60,000 bases of DNA from Nymphaea colorata (GCF_008831285.2 NC_045150.1:3238001-3298000), one strand, 5' to 3'. Positions 11,500 through 23,849 are shown, numbered from the stretch's first letter. Numbers and translations: made by a program. The notes: generated by a model from the letters alone, not told the origin.

Positions 11500-13285
11500 T
11501 ACTTTTGGTCGCCCTCGTTTGGTGCCTTCTTCTCAATTATCTTATCCAGCTCGTTTCTTACTGTAGAAGATGGGCTGCATATGTGTTCTTGCGTTGTCGT
11601 TTTTGCTGAAGATCCTTTGGTGTTCTTTTGATATTTTTTATTGTTTTTGGCTTGTTGCTCCGCCCAGTCATGTCTGGTTATCTTGTGGTACATGGTTTCT
11701 CTCAGGTTTATGGTTTTTTCTTCTCTCTGTGGAATGTGTTTTTACTGTGTTATAATCGCGTCGTTCTCCATCTAACTGCGTAGTAGATGAGAGTAAAAGC
11801 ATTTCAATGTTGAGTTGAATCTCTCTCATCATCTCTCTCTAAAAGTCCTTTAATTAGAATGGCTTTAACATATTTTTTTTTTATTCTTTGTTTTTTCAAA
11901 GATAGCTAGACTTCTTTACTTTCTCTTGTGGTAGATGGCGAGGTTTGTGGCTTGCAGTCAGCTGAACTAGCAGACTAAAAGAAAAAGGTCGGGGGATTCG
12001 CTTCAAGGCACAAAGGGCGCGTCTCAAAGCACATCAACACATAGAATGCCTCAAACCGACAATAAACCTTTTTCACTTTAAAAATTATTGTGATGAAAAG
12101 CCTATTTGGGGATTGCCTCATATTTGTTCAAGTTCCCATTTCCGACATATTTGTGCAACTATAATATTGAAATGTGCAATTGTATGATGTTGTGAAGAGC
12201 AAATAGTTTTTTCACATTGTTCTTTACTTTTATTGCTGATATCTTAATAGTTGTTCTCAATTTTAACATTATTTTTATGGATATTATATATTTAATAATT
12301 TTGGTCTCCATGAAAAACTCAGTCTTGGTAAATATGAGTTGTATATAATCCTTACTTATTTAGTTTAGCTGAGTGTTCACCCATGTTAATTTATATTCCT
12401 TCCTTGTATGTATACGGTACAAGATTGCTTGCTATCAACCAGCATTTGTAAAACAATTAGTATGATGCAAATAAAAAGCAAAAAAGTTAAACAACTCATC
12501 TTCTCTTTTTTAACTTAAATGTAGGCTTACAAAATGGACATTGAAATGAAAATCACATTAAAGTCGGATTAGAGTAATGCTTTATGCATTCAAAATTAGC
12601 AAAAGGCTCAAGCCTTCATCTTGGCTATTAATGGGTTGACACCAACACTTATTGTAAGATTTGACCATCAACATTTTTTTCTTATCTATATCTGCTAAAA
12701 TTGATAAGTACATGATAAACTTTCCAAACCATTATTTTTATTTTCTGATAGCTATTTTTGCTTTTGTTTATGTTTTTCTTTTTCCAGCTAAACACATTTA
12801 AAAGAATAAACTATACGTGAATAAGTTGATCAAACATCTCTATTTGCACAAGCTATGTTGTTTGAATGAGCGAGCTATGGGAGTTTTTGATTAACTAGGT
12901 CATTTACTGTTTTTCATATTAGCTTGGTACTTCCTCTCTCAACATTCATCACTAGGATTGTTGCTGAATATTTGAGTTCTTATATAAATTCATTTACTTT
13001 CCATTCTTTTGACAACTTATCTTAACATGCTAATTTATCATGAAGGTTGTGTACCAGCTCCTTCCATGGCTAAAGCAAATCATCATGGAGGATGACCAAC
13101 CCCATAAGCTATGAAATTTGATAAAAGAGTAGAAGGTTGGTGAGCGGTATGAGGTCAACCCATGGTTAAACAAATATATAGCAACAATACTTCCTGAAGC
13201 TCTCCATGCCAAAACTGTCCCAGTAAAGTGCTGGTTTCATAGAGTTTGTGGTTTGGCTATTATTTGTCTTTCTATAATTTGTATA
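11500..13285. other. no supported gene
   Basis: AT-rich DNA with only short open frames. A coding-looking patch at about 13,040-13,240 on the plus strand is interrupted by stops and is described under rejected items. Confidence 0.4.
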
Positions 13286-13289
13286 TTAC

Positions 13290-15190
13290 CAAGAGAAAAA
13301 GAAAATAAAGTGGAGATAAAATTTGCATCTGATCAGGTGTTTTTTTTTGTTGACTTTCTTATCAACATGCATTTTGATAGTCTCACTTACGGATAAATTC
13401 ATAAACTTGAGCAAATTTGTCACCCATATAACATAACATACACATGAATTTACAATTCCTACTTCTGCATTCAAGTAGATAAACCAGATGGGCTCTTTCT
13501 TTTATCCAAATCTCTTACTCAATCACTATTTGTTCAAGCAATAAGATGAAAATTATTTGCAAAAGAATAAAACAAGCCATGATAAAGTATACCTCTTATA
13601 TAATAAATGATCCTTTTTGCAGCATTCATGTGTGACTCATTGGAGGCCTCCATATACCTACTTGTCATGTCAACTTCCGTAGAGAATATCTAGACTTGTA
13701 CAAGTTAAATATCAAAGATTTCATACCATGTTATTGAAGCAAGTAGCATCCACATTTTTGTCATGTGTGCTCTTCAAATCTACTCTACAATCAACCAAAG
13801 TGTTTGTAGGACTGCATTTCTCTATCTTGAAATTAATGAGAATCTTCTTTGCATAAGCACTTTGACATATGATTATGCCTTCTTTTATTTACTTCACTTC
13901 AATTCTAAGGAAATGTGACATCAAGCCAAGGTCGGTCATCTCAAATTCATATTTCATTCTTCTTTTGAATTCATCAATCATGCTTGAGTTATTGTCGACA
14001 AAAGCATGATCATCATACATACAATCATACAATCAACATATCGCCCTTATCATTCTCGTTTTTATATAAAGAATATTCATATGGACATTTGATAAACCCA
14101 ATATCTTTAAAATACTTGTTGGTTCTTGCGTTCCAAGCATGTATTGCTTGCTTCAAACCATACAAATCTTTTTTGAATTTGGAAACTTTGTTTTCATTAC
14201 ATTTCTTTGAAACCCAATGGCTGTTCAAAATAAACTTCTTCCTCAAGCAAATTATTGAAGAAAGCCAATTTCACATTCATTTGTCAAATCTTTTATATAT
14301 GTTATAGAAATCATCGATCTAATTGTATTAAGTCGAGTAACAGGAGCAAATACCTTGTATAGTTGGTTTTGTTTTTCCTTATAGCCATTTGCCACTAACC
14401 AAGTTTTATATTTTTTTACTTCACCTTTTGCATTCTTCTTTGTCTTGTATACTCACTTCACTTCAATTGTTTTGTGGCCTTGTGGAACCGATGTCAACTT
14501 CCATACGTCATTTTTCTCAATTAAGTTGATTTCTTCATTCATTGCATCTTGCTACTTCTTTGGCTTACACCTTCATAGCCTATACGATCATGATCTACGA
14601 GAAAAACAAAAAAGAGTTAAATCCTTTTCAATTATATGGGTTTCAATGTAAAGCCCTTTTAAGCCTTTCATTCTTTGTGGTCTTTTACTTACACTTTCCT
14701 CTGATGATGATGGTGGTGGAGAAGGATAAAGTGCTTGCATGTGAAGGAGTATGGATGCACATACAAACTTCTTGCTCTTTTTCTCTCGTTTCATCTTCAT
14801 TTTCAAGATGGATGTTAACTTTATTCACATTCATATTTTTTTTGTAATTGAGTTGTGCAATTTATAATCCATAGTGTTTTCACTATATTCAATGAATATG
14901 CATTTCTCACTTTTGTCTTCAAGCTCCATTCAAACATTTTAGCATAAGCAATACAACAAAAAATTTTATGATGTACAACATTTGACTTCTAGGAACTTCA
15001 TGCTTCCTCTGATGTTTTGAACTTTACACTGTTTGTGAGACATATATTACGAATATAAAGCACACGACACATTTTCAGCCAAATACTCATTAGGCATACC
15101 ATTGCCCTTTACTATGCTTCTAGCTATATCAAGAATAGTTGTATTTGTCATTTCTAATAGCACTCATTCAGCATGCAAGTTTCCAACTCC
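13290..15190 (-). pseudogene. decayed Ty1/copia pol relic (integrase C-term, reverse transcriptase, RNase H)
   Basis: Read on the minus strand from high to low coordinates, copia pol order is preserved. An integrase fragment (TILDIARSIVKGNGMPNEY) lies near 15,150-15,060, and a post-integrase LEDKSEKCIFIEYSENT fragment near 14,930-14,880. RT fragments follow: VYKTKKNAKGEV…WLVANGYKEK near 14,455-14,370; FKKDLYGLKQAIHAWNARTN near 14,190-14,110; and a broken YV-DD region near 14,030-13,990. The end of RT (HMNAAKRIIYYIRG) is near 13,640, then DLDKRKSPSG near 13,500. RNase H remnants (CVCYVIWVTNLLKFMNLSVS) lie near 13,440-13,370. Multiple frameshifts and stops interrupt it, and no LTRs were found. 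It differs in sequence and orientation from the copia element at 23.6-35.0 kb and is far more decayed. Confidence 0.85.
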
Positions 15191-15194
15191 TTAA

Positions 15195-18000
15195 GATGAA
15201 TATATTTGCTGATATAAGAATTTCACTGGCAGAGGTGATGACAGAAAGTTGCAAGGGTGAGGTCTCTCAGTTTGCATTTTGACTAAGACTGGATGGTTTT
15301 TGTCTTGTGATATTGTTCACAAAGGCCAAATTTGTGTGATCAGAAAAGCAAATTCAATGTTGCATCCAAGCTTGAAAAGCTTGAAGTTTAATAAATTAAT
15401 AAAGAGATATATATCTCTTAAGTACGACCATAACCAACGCAAAAAGAGCTTCAAATGAACAAAAAAGTTGAACTGGCAACCTACATGTCCAAAGAGATGC
15501 TTCCCTATTGCCATCCAACTTCAGAACTTCGAGTGCAAATAATTCAAATTATTGATATGCTTAGATAACCAGTGCTACAAACATTTGGCTTCAGCGAATG
15601 TCAAATGCCTTATGAAAAAATACAAACTATAAAGTAACTACTATGCTATACTTGATCCCCCACAATTTCGAACAATGCTCATTGCATGACTAAAAGCAAT
15701 GTGCCTTCATCCAAAATTTGAATCTTTAGTTAATCATGGTGTTTAACTGATGAAGCATACATATCACATCAGTACTAAATCATTCCAAAGTATAGCTCTA
15801 TGCATGACCCAAAATTTTGAATCTTTAGTTAATCATGGTGTTTAACTGATGAAGCATACATATCACATTAGTACTAAATCATTCCAAAGTATAGCTATAT
15901 ATATATATATATATATATATATAATGTAATTGTAGGATGCAAATCAACTGGACCTTATTTGCACCCTTCAACCTACAACACAGGTTGACGACAAACAGGC
16001 TGCTGCTGCATATCTGCCAATAACTCTGTCACTGTTAAACTCTTCCTTTGGGTTTGGTTTTGGCAACTTGAAAGTTATCATTCTTGATTGCACAAATCTG
16101 CACATATCTTCTACTATTGGAGTGGTGGTGCTTTCTCAATGGGCCATGGCTGCTGAAGCAAAAGGAAGGTGATGAGTGGATTGTGGTCTATAGAGGAGGA
16201 CAAAAAGCTGATCAAATGTTGTTGTACAAGATGGCTGGGTCAGGTTTGGATCTTATTATTAGATTTCTCTTTTACAAAGTTGAGACCCACAATTGGTTTT
16301 GGAAGGTAAACCATAAAGGTGTATTTAGATAATGTAGGCCGACCGCCAACTGCTCATCATCCCCATATCTAGTAACTAGCAGAACTATTGTGTGGCTATT
16401 CAAAATGCCAACAAGACAGTCATTTTCTTTATCAACCGATGAAGAGGAGTGCCTTTCAACAGGTCCCTCAATCAAGTTATGGCCAAAAGGTAGAAAATAT
16501 AATTTTGTATGCTCTTTTCAATCATAATCATCACATAATTTCTGGTGTGGTCCCTTTGAGAAATAAACCAAACATATGTGCCCTTTCAATCTTCTCATTT
16601 TATCATTCCCTACCAACATTTTCCACTCCTGCCAAAATTTGAAAACAAAAATTGAGGGAAAATGAAGACATAATGTCACAGATTTTGCTAAATTAATGTT
16701 CTTCAGCATTTCGTTCCTTTTCTTTTAGTAATTTTCCTACTAATTTTTGTGTTGGAATTTGTCTTTTACTCAACTTGCATAGTGTGGCACATATTTATGC
16801 TCTGACAGACATCCTAACATATTCAAAGATGAGAACCCCCATGGTTTTCTTTTATTCTTCGTACTGCTTCTTCGATTTAACTAACTATTAACAATAAAGC
16901 GGGAAGAAGAGAATAAGAGTGAAAGCAAACTCTTTTTCAGTCTACGACATGCAATACAATCAAATGAAGATAACAATAGGACTACTACAAGAAAAGGAAG
17001 GCCAACTAAGAAGATGGATTGAGATACAACAAGATCATATGAGGATGATTACCATGCATAAGAATATTTCTTTCCACAAATGTGCACTTTTCATGTGTTT
17101 ATACACTTGTCAAAAATCAAGTTAGTTTTTTTTTTTGGTAATTTAGCTTTTTTACTATACTCAAGTGGGGATTCAAGACATATCATATTGCCAACTTGCA
17201 AGGTAATTGGACGAATGCTTCACAACCCAAAGAATGATTTGGTAAGAATGTCTGCAATTTATTGTGCAGAGGACATAAAACATGTTCTAATCTCTTGATT
17301 TAGATCTTATGCTAAGTGATGTAACAATCAATCTCAATGTGCCTAGTCTGATTGGAATGGCTGTTGGAGGTTTGTCCCTAAACACGCAGGACTCTCTCCT
17401 CTCTCTCCATGTCACCTTTCTTGTGGGATTGTTGTTATTTTGCAGTAATGGTAATTCCTCCAGTTGGTGATTATATGAAAATTGATGTTTGTTTATGCTT
17501 TGATCTTGGGCCTTCAAAGATGTGGAAAAGTTGTAGGTTAAGATTGGTAAATTATGTTTGGCTCGACTTGAAGAGGGTTTCATTTACTACCTAGGAAGAA
17601 AGATTCATTATCTATGTACACGACTGTAGCGAACAGGTACCAAAAGTACCAGTTTTTTTCTTCTTAGTTTCATTTAATTGCAGCGAAGGAAAAATCCTGA
17701 ATAGCAGATCTTGCTGATTTAGTGAATACGTTACCAAATTAAAGGAAAAATCTTACTATATGCTTGAAAGAATGCTTCCTTCGAGTCATGAATTTACATG
17801 GAATCAATAGTGACTGTCTATTTAGTTATGTGACAAACAAAAAACTTTGAAGTGAAAAAGCATTCGAAAATAAGAAGAGTAAATCAAGGAAAGAATGAGT
17901 ACTTAAATAACATCAGTACATGCTAAAAGATGACAAATTAGAATAATCTCATAGTTTGATGGCATGAGATTTAAAATTGATCAAAGAACAGTTAAATTAA
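15195..18000. other. no supported gene; tandem repeat and TA microsatellite
   Basis: Apart from the 99-bp tandem duplication and TA tract at 15.71-15.92 kb, I see nothing recognisable. The short open frames at 16.1-17.6 kb match no family I know. Confidence 0.4.
15711..15923. repeat. 99-bp tandem duplication followed by (TA)n
   Basis: The segment from CCAAAATTTGAATCTTTAG (15711) to AAAGTATAGCT repeats at about 15808 onward with a 99-bp period and only a few differences. The second copy runs into an uninterrupted TA tract (about 15895-15923). Confidence 0.9.
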
Positions 18001-18013
18001 TCTAATTTCTTGA

Positions 18014-18541
18014 TCAACTCCTCAGTCTTGAGAAAGAACCTCCTCTCTTTTCATCAGGCCCCCATGGCTTGGCTGGGCAACCGTCCAACATTGAATGTAC
18101 ACCCTGAAGGATCAGAAATTGATCAGCACTTAGCTTGAACCCTTAGAAAGCCTCTAAATCCAACCACAAATGACAAAATGTAGTTGTCTTACCAAAAAAG
18201 TCATTTATGTACATGCATAGTCATCCTAAATAAATAAAAAACACTTAACTCATTTTCTAGAAAATACTAAAAATTTTGCTGAACCTCTCTCCAAAATTTT
18301 ATTCTTTTCAGGTAATCCAAAAATCTGTCTCTTCACTCCTTTAAACATGGTTTTTAGTTTATTAAATAACTTGGGTAAGAAGTAAGAACCATATCCTGCA
18401 GATAATCAATGGTAATCTGCGGTGATAAGAACATACCTGAACGACATATCTACCACAAGCATCATTTACTGAAAGCACACCTTTCAAACGGTACAAATCA
18501 TCCCCTTTTTCTTCCGCCACCCTCTCAAGCCAATCATTAAC
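18014..18541 (-). pseudogene. CobW C-terminal domain fragment, two exons (G3E GTPase, plastid PTAC17-like)
   Basis: Exon A (18541-18437, 35 codons) reads VNDWLERVAEEKGDDLYRLK GVLSVNDACGRYVVQ and ends at a GTATGT donor. After a 333-bp intron with a TTCAG acceptor, exon B (18103-18014) reads GVHSMLDGCPAKPWGPDEKR then GGSFSRLRS and stop. This matches the conserved C-terminal domain of CobW proteins of the plant plastid type, a G3E-GTPase metallochaperone family. The usual NK-VFIGRNL ending is missing after DEKR, and I found no GTPase exons (GxxGxGKT, SK/TKxD) upstream on the minus strand to about 23 kb. I infer a truncated duplicate or a decayed 3' end. A functional gene with very distant exons is less likely. 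Confidence 0.7.
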
Positions 18542-18548
18542 CTATACA

Positions 18549-18842
18549 GTAGGAGTGAACAGGTGATTGAACCACCAAAAGAACAAGAAAAGGAGAGAAG
18601 AAGATGAAAGGCAGACAGCGCTTGAAAAAGCAAAAGCTACTAAAAGTGCAGAAAATCATCCCCTTTTTTTTCTTCTTCTTCTTCTTCTTCTGAGTCTTCT
18701 TCTGAGTCAAATCTTCTTCTCTGAGTCAAAGAATGAGCTCGAGTTTGGTTCGTTTACTAAAATAGGCGGCTCGAACTCGATTTCGAGTCTAGCTTTAACA
18801 AGCCAAGCTCGAGTTGCTCGGCTCGTTGTTCACCCTTATTTG
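18549..18842. repeat. GAGCTCG/CTCGAG-rich repeat, possible hAT-type MITE
   Basis: The left TAGGAGTGAACA (from 18550) and the complement of the right end (TAAGGGTGAACAACGAGCC) form an imperfect inverted repeat. The right half is full of CTCGAG and GGCTCG motifs typical of some plant hAT MITEs. The target duplication is not clear. The internal stretch has CTT-rich simple sequence. Confidence 0.35.
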
Positions 18843-18989
18843 CAAGCAATTTAATTTATGCACAAATTGTGATTTTCTTAAATACTTATAAACAAAATTC
18901 TTTGTTTCCAACATAAATTTTGCAACCACTAGGTCAAAAATTAAGCTACATTGAAAGCATAATTGGTCTTGAAAACCAAAATAAATCAA

Positions 18990-19220
18990 GTATCAAAAGC
19001 ACCTAATAGACTAGGTAGGCAACAGCCTGGGCGCCAAACCCACACCTCACATCTAAGTGATGGACTTAGGCGTGGAATGTAGACTGACAGACCAGTCCTA
19101 GGCAATGCCTTGACAACTAAGCCCTTAGCATCTAATGCTGAACGGAGGATAACAGCGAGAAAAATCAAACCTGAAGCATGATGTTCATGAGACACAGGTT
19201 CGGTCCGACCAGCCAAGTTG
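18990..19220. repeat. possible dispersed repeat with GCCTAGG / GCCTTGACAACTA motifs
   Basis: The segment holds TAGGCAATGCCTTGACAACTA and related GCCT/AGGC half-sites of a kind often seen in short plant repeats. It has no inner coding signal. Boundaries are guessed. Confidence 0.25.
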
Positions 19221-20014
19221 CACACATTTTGGCGAGGGGGAGAGAGACAAACAATGAGATGACAATTAATCCAGGGTTTTGTTAGTTGAACTTCACGAGA
19301 GAGAGAGAGAGAGAGAGAGGACTCACTGCGTTGCCCGTGAACATGGCATCAGCTAGAGAATGCTCCGAGCAAAGAGAGACCTAAGAGAGAGATCCAGGTT
19401 TGAGATTCTTGGAGGCCCTGCAGCGCCATATTTAAGACTCATCACATACGTGAATGATACCTGTTAGATCCTATGGTAGATATCCTTAAGGTTTTCAATC
19501 AGTTTTCTGATGTATTGTATTAGACCGGTTTGCCATCGGCCGTTTCTTGAAAGGCAATGTTTTCATTTCGTTGCAGATTGACTTTTGCGTGCACAAACTT
19601 GATAAAAAAAATGGAAGCTGAATCTGGTCTATGGTTGGGAGAATGCTATCATCCTTCAAAATTTCTGGATACTAAACGTGGGTCTGATTCAGGTTTTTCT
19701 AAAATATATCAATGTTACTAAATTTGTATAAGCCTAAACTAAATGCTTGAATTGTAATTCATAAAATATGGTTCTATTTCTATGTCGTTTATAAGATGGT
19801 ATAGAACAAGTTAATAGAACCATGGCAAGAAGCCTTGCTAATCTACAACTTCTTACTCTTACAAATTTGTCAAGTATGGTAGTACAAATCTCATGCACTA
19901 TGATGTTTGGACACAAAGCTAAAAGTATGGCAGCTAGACTTCTACTTTACCTACGGCAGCTTGGTTAGACTAAAAGAAAAGGGAAAATTCTTTTTCTAAG
20001 AAATAAGTGTAGTA

Positions 20015-20205
20015 TGGTATAGCTGGTCAGGCAGTTTAGAGAATGTGTGTCGGCTGTTTAATTCTTATGGATGCTACTCTTTTTTACCGTAAATGGTGAA
20101 ATCTCAATACTTTAGTTGATGGGTGTACCGTACCCCACCTAGATTCCGAATGCAGCGTAGGACCGCCAAGGTTGGGGGATTTTGAAAAGGGCAGAGGAGG
20201 ATTTT
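20015..20205 (+). repeat. SINE-like repeat copy 1 (tRNA-like head)
   Basis: It starts TATAGCTGGTCAGG (A-box-like) with GGCTGTTTAATTCTTATGG (B-box-like) about 50 bp on, followed by a body. It shares order and wording with 56,490-56,720: AGCTGGTC-GG, ATGG-TGCT-CTC, ATA-TTTAGTT-ATGGGT-TAC and TCCGAA/CCCGAA. Two dispersed copies with internal Pol III-like boxes suggest a tRNA-derived SINE family. The 3' end is uncertain. Confidence 0.5.
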
Positions 20206-20930
20206 TTTCATTACTCTTTACCACCTTTATTTTTTCGGATATTCACATGTTCAGATTTGAAGATTTGAATATGAATGAAAAAAAAAATCATCTATGAATC
20301 CAAGATCATCTTTCATTTTATTGAGTTCAATGCTATGAGATCGCTCAGAATAGGCTGATTTAATTTTATGACCGAGTGAGATGCATCCATTTATATATTT
20401 TTTATCTAATATCTCAAGAAAATTGTTTTTTATTGTTTTTATAAAATATTTCATGTATTTTTATAGTAAATGATTCTTTCATTGTTTTCCACACATTCCC
20501 AACTAATTCAGTGAATCGGCCAATTCACCGAATCAGCAGCCTCAACCGATTTGGCTAAACTGATTTTGGCGACCCTAGTTGAGCTTGGGGGACAAAAATA
20601 AGAAAAAACAAGATGAATGTATGATGTTGAGCTTCTATAAATCTGAACCCTATAAATGAATGCAAAAAATATATAAACAAGCAATCGTGAAAATATGATG
20701 TTTAGATTGAATCATGTAAATTTGAAATTTGAAAAGTATTAGACGTCCGTCGACCTATTAACAGACATCTCTCCTCCTCCATCTCTCTGGCTCTCGCGCT
20801 TGCCTTAACTGCAAAGATTCTCTCTCGCTCACTTGTTCACTCTCTCGCTATTATCGATTCTCTTTCTTTCATTTCTTGCATATTTGTTGTTGCTCTTTTT
20901 TCTTTTTTGCGTTTTTCTTTGATTTTTCAG

Positions 20931-21055
20931 GAGTTCATCTGCGAAAGATGGCCACTGGTGTGGAAGCCGCATCACCGTTGTCATCTACCAAGATTCGCCC
21001 ACACACTCTTCTTCAGGAGCGCATCGTCCCCAGAAACGCGCCCTGCCGGCCGCAG
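20931..21055 (+). CDS. possible first coding exon of an unrecognised gene (partial)
   Basis: A CT-rich leader (20,760-20,925) ends in a strong acceptor (TTTTTCAG, ending 20930). The exon then has GAGTTCATCTGCGAAAG, ATG at 20948, and 36 codons (MATGVEAASPLSSTKIRPHT LLQERIVPRNAPCRPQ) ending at CAG|GTATTG in phase 0. The higher GC content, proper splice signals and T/C-rich 5' leader look like a real 5' gene end. I do not recognise the protein and could not find convincing following exons before the retroelement at 23.56 kb, so it may be a truncated gene or have a long intron. Confidence 0.4.
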
Positions 21056-21059
21056 GTAT

Positions 21060-22275
21060 TGGTTTTTCCGGATTTTTCTTTTGTGAGTTTAATACTGCAA
21101 GAACTTAGTCCCTTTGTGGTTTTCTCGATATGATGATGGGTCTTGAGTTTCGCATGCTTTCTTCAAAATCCGGACGAGTTTTTTCAGTTTGCCTTCCGCT
21201 AGCGGGTTTTGGGGACGCAGGGTTTTTCAGTGGATTTGTGTGCGAATTATTAGAACCATCTAATGGAAATAAATCAATTACTTCGTGGTTTGCATGCTCA
21301 TGGGTATACTCATCGATGAGTTTCCTGTGTTTTCTTATCATTATATGAGATTTTCTTCTTTCAAGTGAGGCGGGTACCTCACGTTGGGGGATCAGAGGTC
21401 TCGACAGGAAAGAAAAATAGGGCACAGTGGGTGTAGTGTGTGCTGTGGTGGTGTGTGCCATTGTGAATGCAGAGAGGAGGAACCCAGGATCAGAGGGTCG
21501 TAGCATGGGGAACAGAGAGAGAAGAGAAATGCAAGAGGTTCAAGTCAACAGACAAAAGTAGATGCAGGTAGGCCTGAATTGCAGTATACGCAGCAGAAAT
21601 TTACTAAATCCTGCACGATGGCATCAAAATGCAGATGTCAATAGAAAAGGAGATAAAAAAATCGATCTCTGTTTAGGAAGATGAATACTGAAAAGTAACA
21701 GTAGAGGAGGATACCTACTTAATGATGGAGGAGAAGCAATCCTTGCTGGAAAGGCCGCCAGAGACGGAGGTCGGAAAATCAAATGTTTTGTTCAGATGGA
21801 TCGATTGAGGATGAGATAGAGGTTGCTGGATGAAGAAAATCAAAAGCAGGAGACCAAAGTAAAACATTGGAGAAAATTTTTAGCAGTGACACCAGAGATG
21901 AAGGCTATGTTTGGATGGGTGGAAAGGACAAGATTTTAATGAAGGGAAAAAAAATAAAGGAAAATGATGATAAAGAAAAGAAATGGAAAGGGAAAGGAAG
22001 GAAAAAAAATATCATAAAAGACTGTTTGGATAGAATGGAAAGGAAATGTGAAAAATATGTTTGTTTAGGAATGTAAAGGAAAGGAAATGAAAGAAACGCA
22101 TTTAGTACCTCTGATTTTGATTGTAATAGCTCTCTCTATTTCTCTCTATCATTATATATATATGTATATTGAGCTTTCTTTTTTCTTAATATGCTAATAT
22201 GCTGGTTAAGCTTGTGATAGGTTGGAAAGTCCTAATTTGAATAATAATTTGCTTTCTCTTTGTCTCTCTCTGCAA

Positions 22276-22323
<48 letters not shown>

Positions 22324-23550
22324 TATTTTTTCATTTTTCTGTACAATAAGCTGGTCAATCTTGCAATAGGTTGACAAGTCCTAATTTGAACAATAATTTT
22401 TTTTCTCTCTCTCTACAATAGGTTGTCTAGTGGTAAATTTATGCAAAAAGTCATTATATATCATTGTATTATGTTAGACATTGATAGTAAATTTGTTCTC
22501 CACAAGTTATTTTTTACTGAATTTCATGTGTCTTACATATGCTTTACTTTTGTCACTTTTAAACATTTTAATTATGTTTAAAGAAATTATCTTTATTTAC
22601 TCATATTTTCCAGACATTTTTAAAGACTAACGTAATTTTTTTTTTTGGGTTGCCGTGTAGCAGTTCAGTTCTTTACTTAATTATGCAACATTTCTCCGGC
22701 CAACTCGATGTCACAAGAAATTATATTGGTGCTACCTGCATTGGTTTCTCCAGCAACACACAGCACTAGTTTATGTGTATATTTATCATTGCATATACGC
22801 TCGGATTATCATATTTTTCAGTTTATGAACTCAATATTATAAACTTAAAATAGTTTAAACTACTTTTTAAGATGGAAAACTGAAACGATGATCACCTGTA
22901 TATATTGGCCGGTGCTGTCCTATAACATTGTTTAAATGGACACCAATGTGTGTTCCAGATTTTACTGACAACTTTTTGTTTATTTACCTTTTAATTTTGC
23001 TGAAAAAGCACATGAAAGAATGATGCTGAGGTCTTGTCCTCCTCAGACAGTGGCAGTGCCCTCGTTCCCACATCCGGCCAATGAGCACCCTTGCAGTCTT
23101 CTGAGAAAGGAGAGAGAGAGAATGACGTTGGGTATATGAGATTTTTTTGAGAGAACCATTTCGTTTTCATCCAAATCTCTTCATTTTTGAAGGGATTAAA
23201 ACAAAGACAATTTCATTTCGAGTTAAGTTATTTTAAACATTAGTATTGTATTGGTTTAATAAAATAAAATGTTTACAAATAATTGTATAATTTGATCATT
23301 TGAGAAAACAAAAGTTCTAATTCTAAGAGTACATTGTTTCATGAAAAATTAAATTCAAAGCCAAGACCAGTGCACATCTTTTTATTTCTTCACATGGCTA
23401 AATGAAGGGAATACCTTGTGTAGCCATAGGTAAACTGGAATAGGATACCCTGTGTGGTCATGAGTGGGGCTGATGGTAAGTTAGCCTCCCATCAGTTCAA
23501 TTCCCATAAGCATTATATGGGCACTATGCTTTTGTATTATATGGGCTGAG
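21060..23550. other. no supported exon; purine-rich and duplicated simple-sequence segments
   Basis: The segment 21,930-22,090 is strongly A/G-rich. The segment 22,200-22,415 carries a duplicated segment interrupted by a CA/TA microsatellite. The antisense open frame 21105-21506 is probably chance. A 23,440-23,510 segment ends CAGTTCAATTCCCATAAG and is weakly reminiscent of a tRNA-like SINE head. Confidence 0.4.
22200..22415. repeat. duplicated ~70-bp segment flanking a (CA)n(TA)n microsatellite
   Basis: GCTGGTTAAGCTTGTGATAG…AAGTCCTAATTTGAATAATAATTT (about 22,201-22,270) recurs at about 22,350-22,415 as a diverged copy. Both end in CTCTCTCTCT tracts. The (CA)n(TA)n run at about 22,275-22,320 lies between them. 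Confidence 0.8.
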
Positions 23551-23562
23551 AGCATTAAATTA

Positions 23563-23837
23563 TGTCAAAGGAAACAATTCAACATTCACCTCAATGGCCA
23601 TTCATCTCAACGTCCACCTCAACGTTCATCTCAATGTTCTCCACCTTAACTTGCCTCAAATATCAAATTTATTTTAGAAAACTTTGTTACGTGAAGGAAG
23701 GAGAGCTGGCTCCTTACCGTTGTTAAGCTATTGTATATAATGTTTTGATTTTAAATAAAGGTATAACCTTTCCATTGATAATATTCCTTTCTTGTTCCTC
23801 TTTAACATGTCATCCCTCACGAGAAAAACAATTCACA
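23563..23837 (+). repeat. 5' LTR of the copia element
   Basis: 275 bp, TG…CA. It contains GTATATAATG (a TATA-like element near 23,733) and AATAAAGG (a polyadenylation-like signal near 23,755). It is about 95% identical to the 3' LTR by eye. Confidence 0.97.
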
Positions 23838-23849
23838 TGGTATCAGAGC
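23838..23849 (+). promoter_or_regulatory. primer-binding site, initiator Met-tRNA type
   Basis: TGGTATCAGAGC starts at the base after the 5' LTR. This is the standard copia primer site complementary to the 3' end of initiator methionine tRNA. Confidence 0.93.

Noticed and set aside
13040-13245. Coding-looking plus-strand patch (VVYQLLPWLKQIIMEDD … WLNKYIATILPEAL)
   Set aside because: Interrupted by stops and too short to assign. A faint likeness to a JmjC-protein segment was not strong enough to report.
21105-21506. 133-codon open frame on the minus strand
   Set aside because: It overlaps the opposite side of a plausible first intron, has no recognisable domain and no supporting promoter or splice context. 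Its length alone is compatible with chance.
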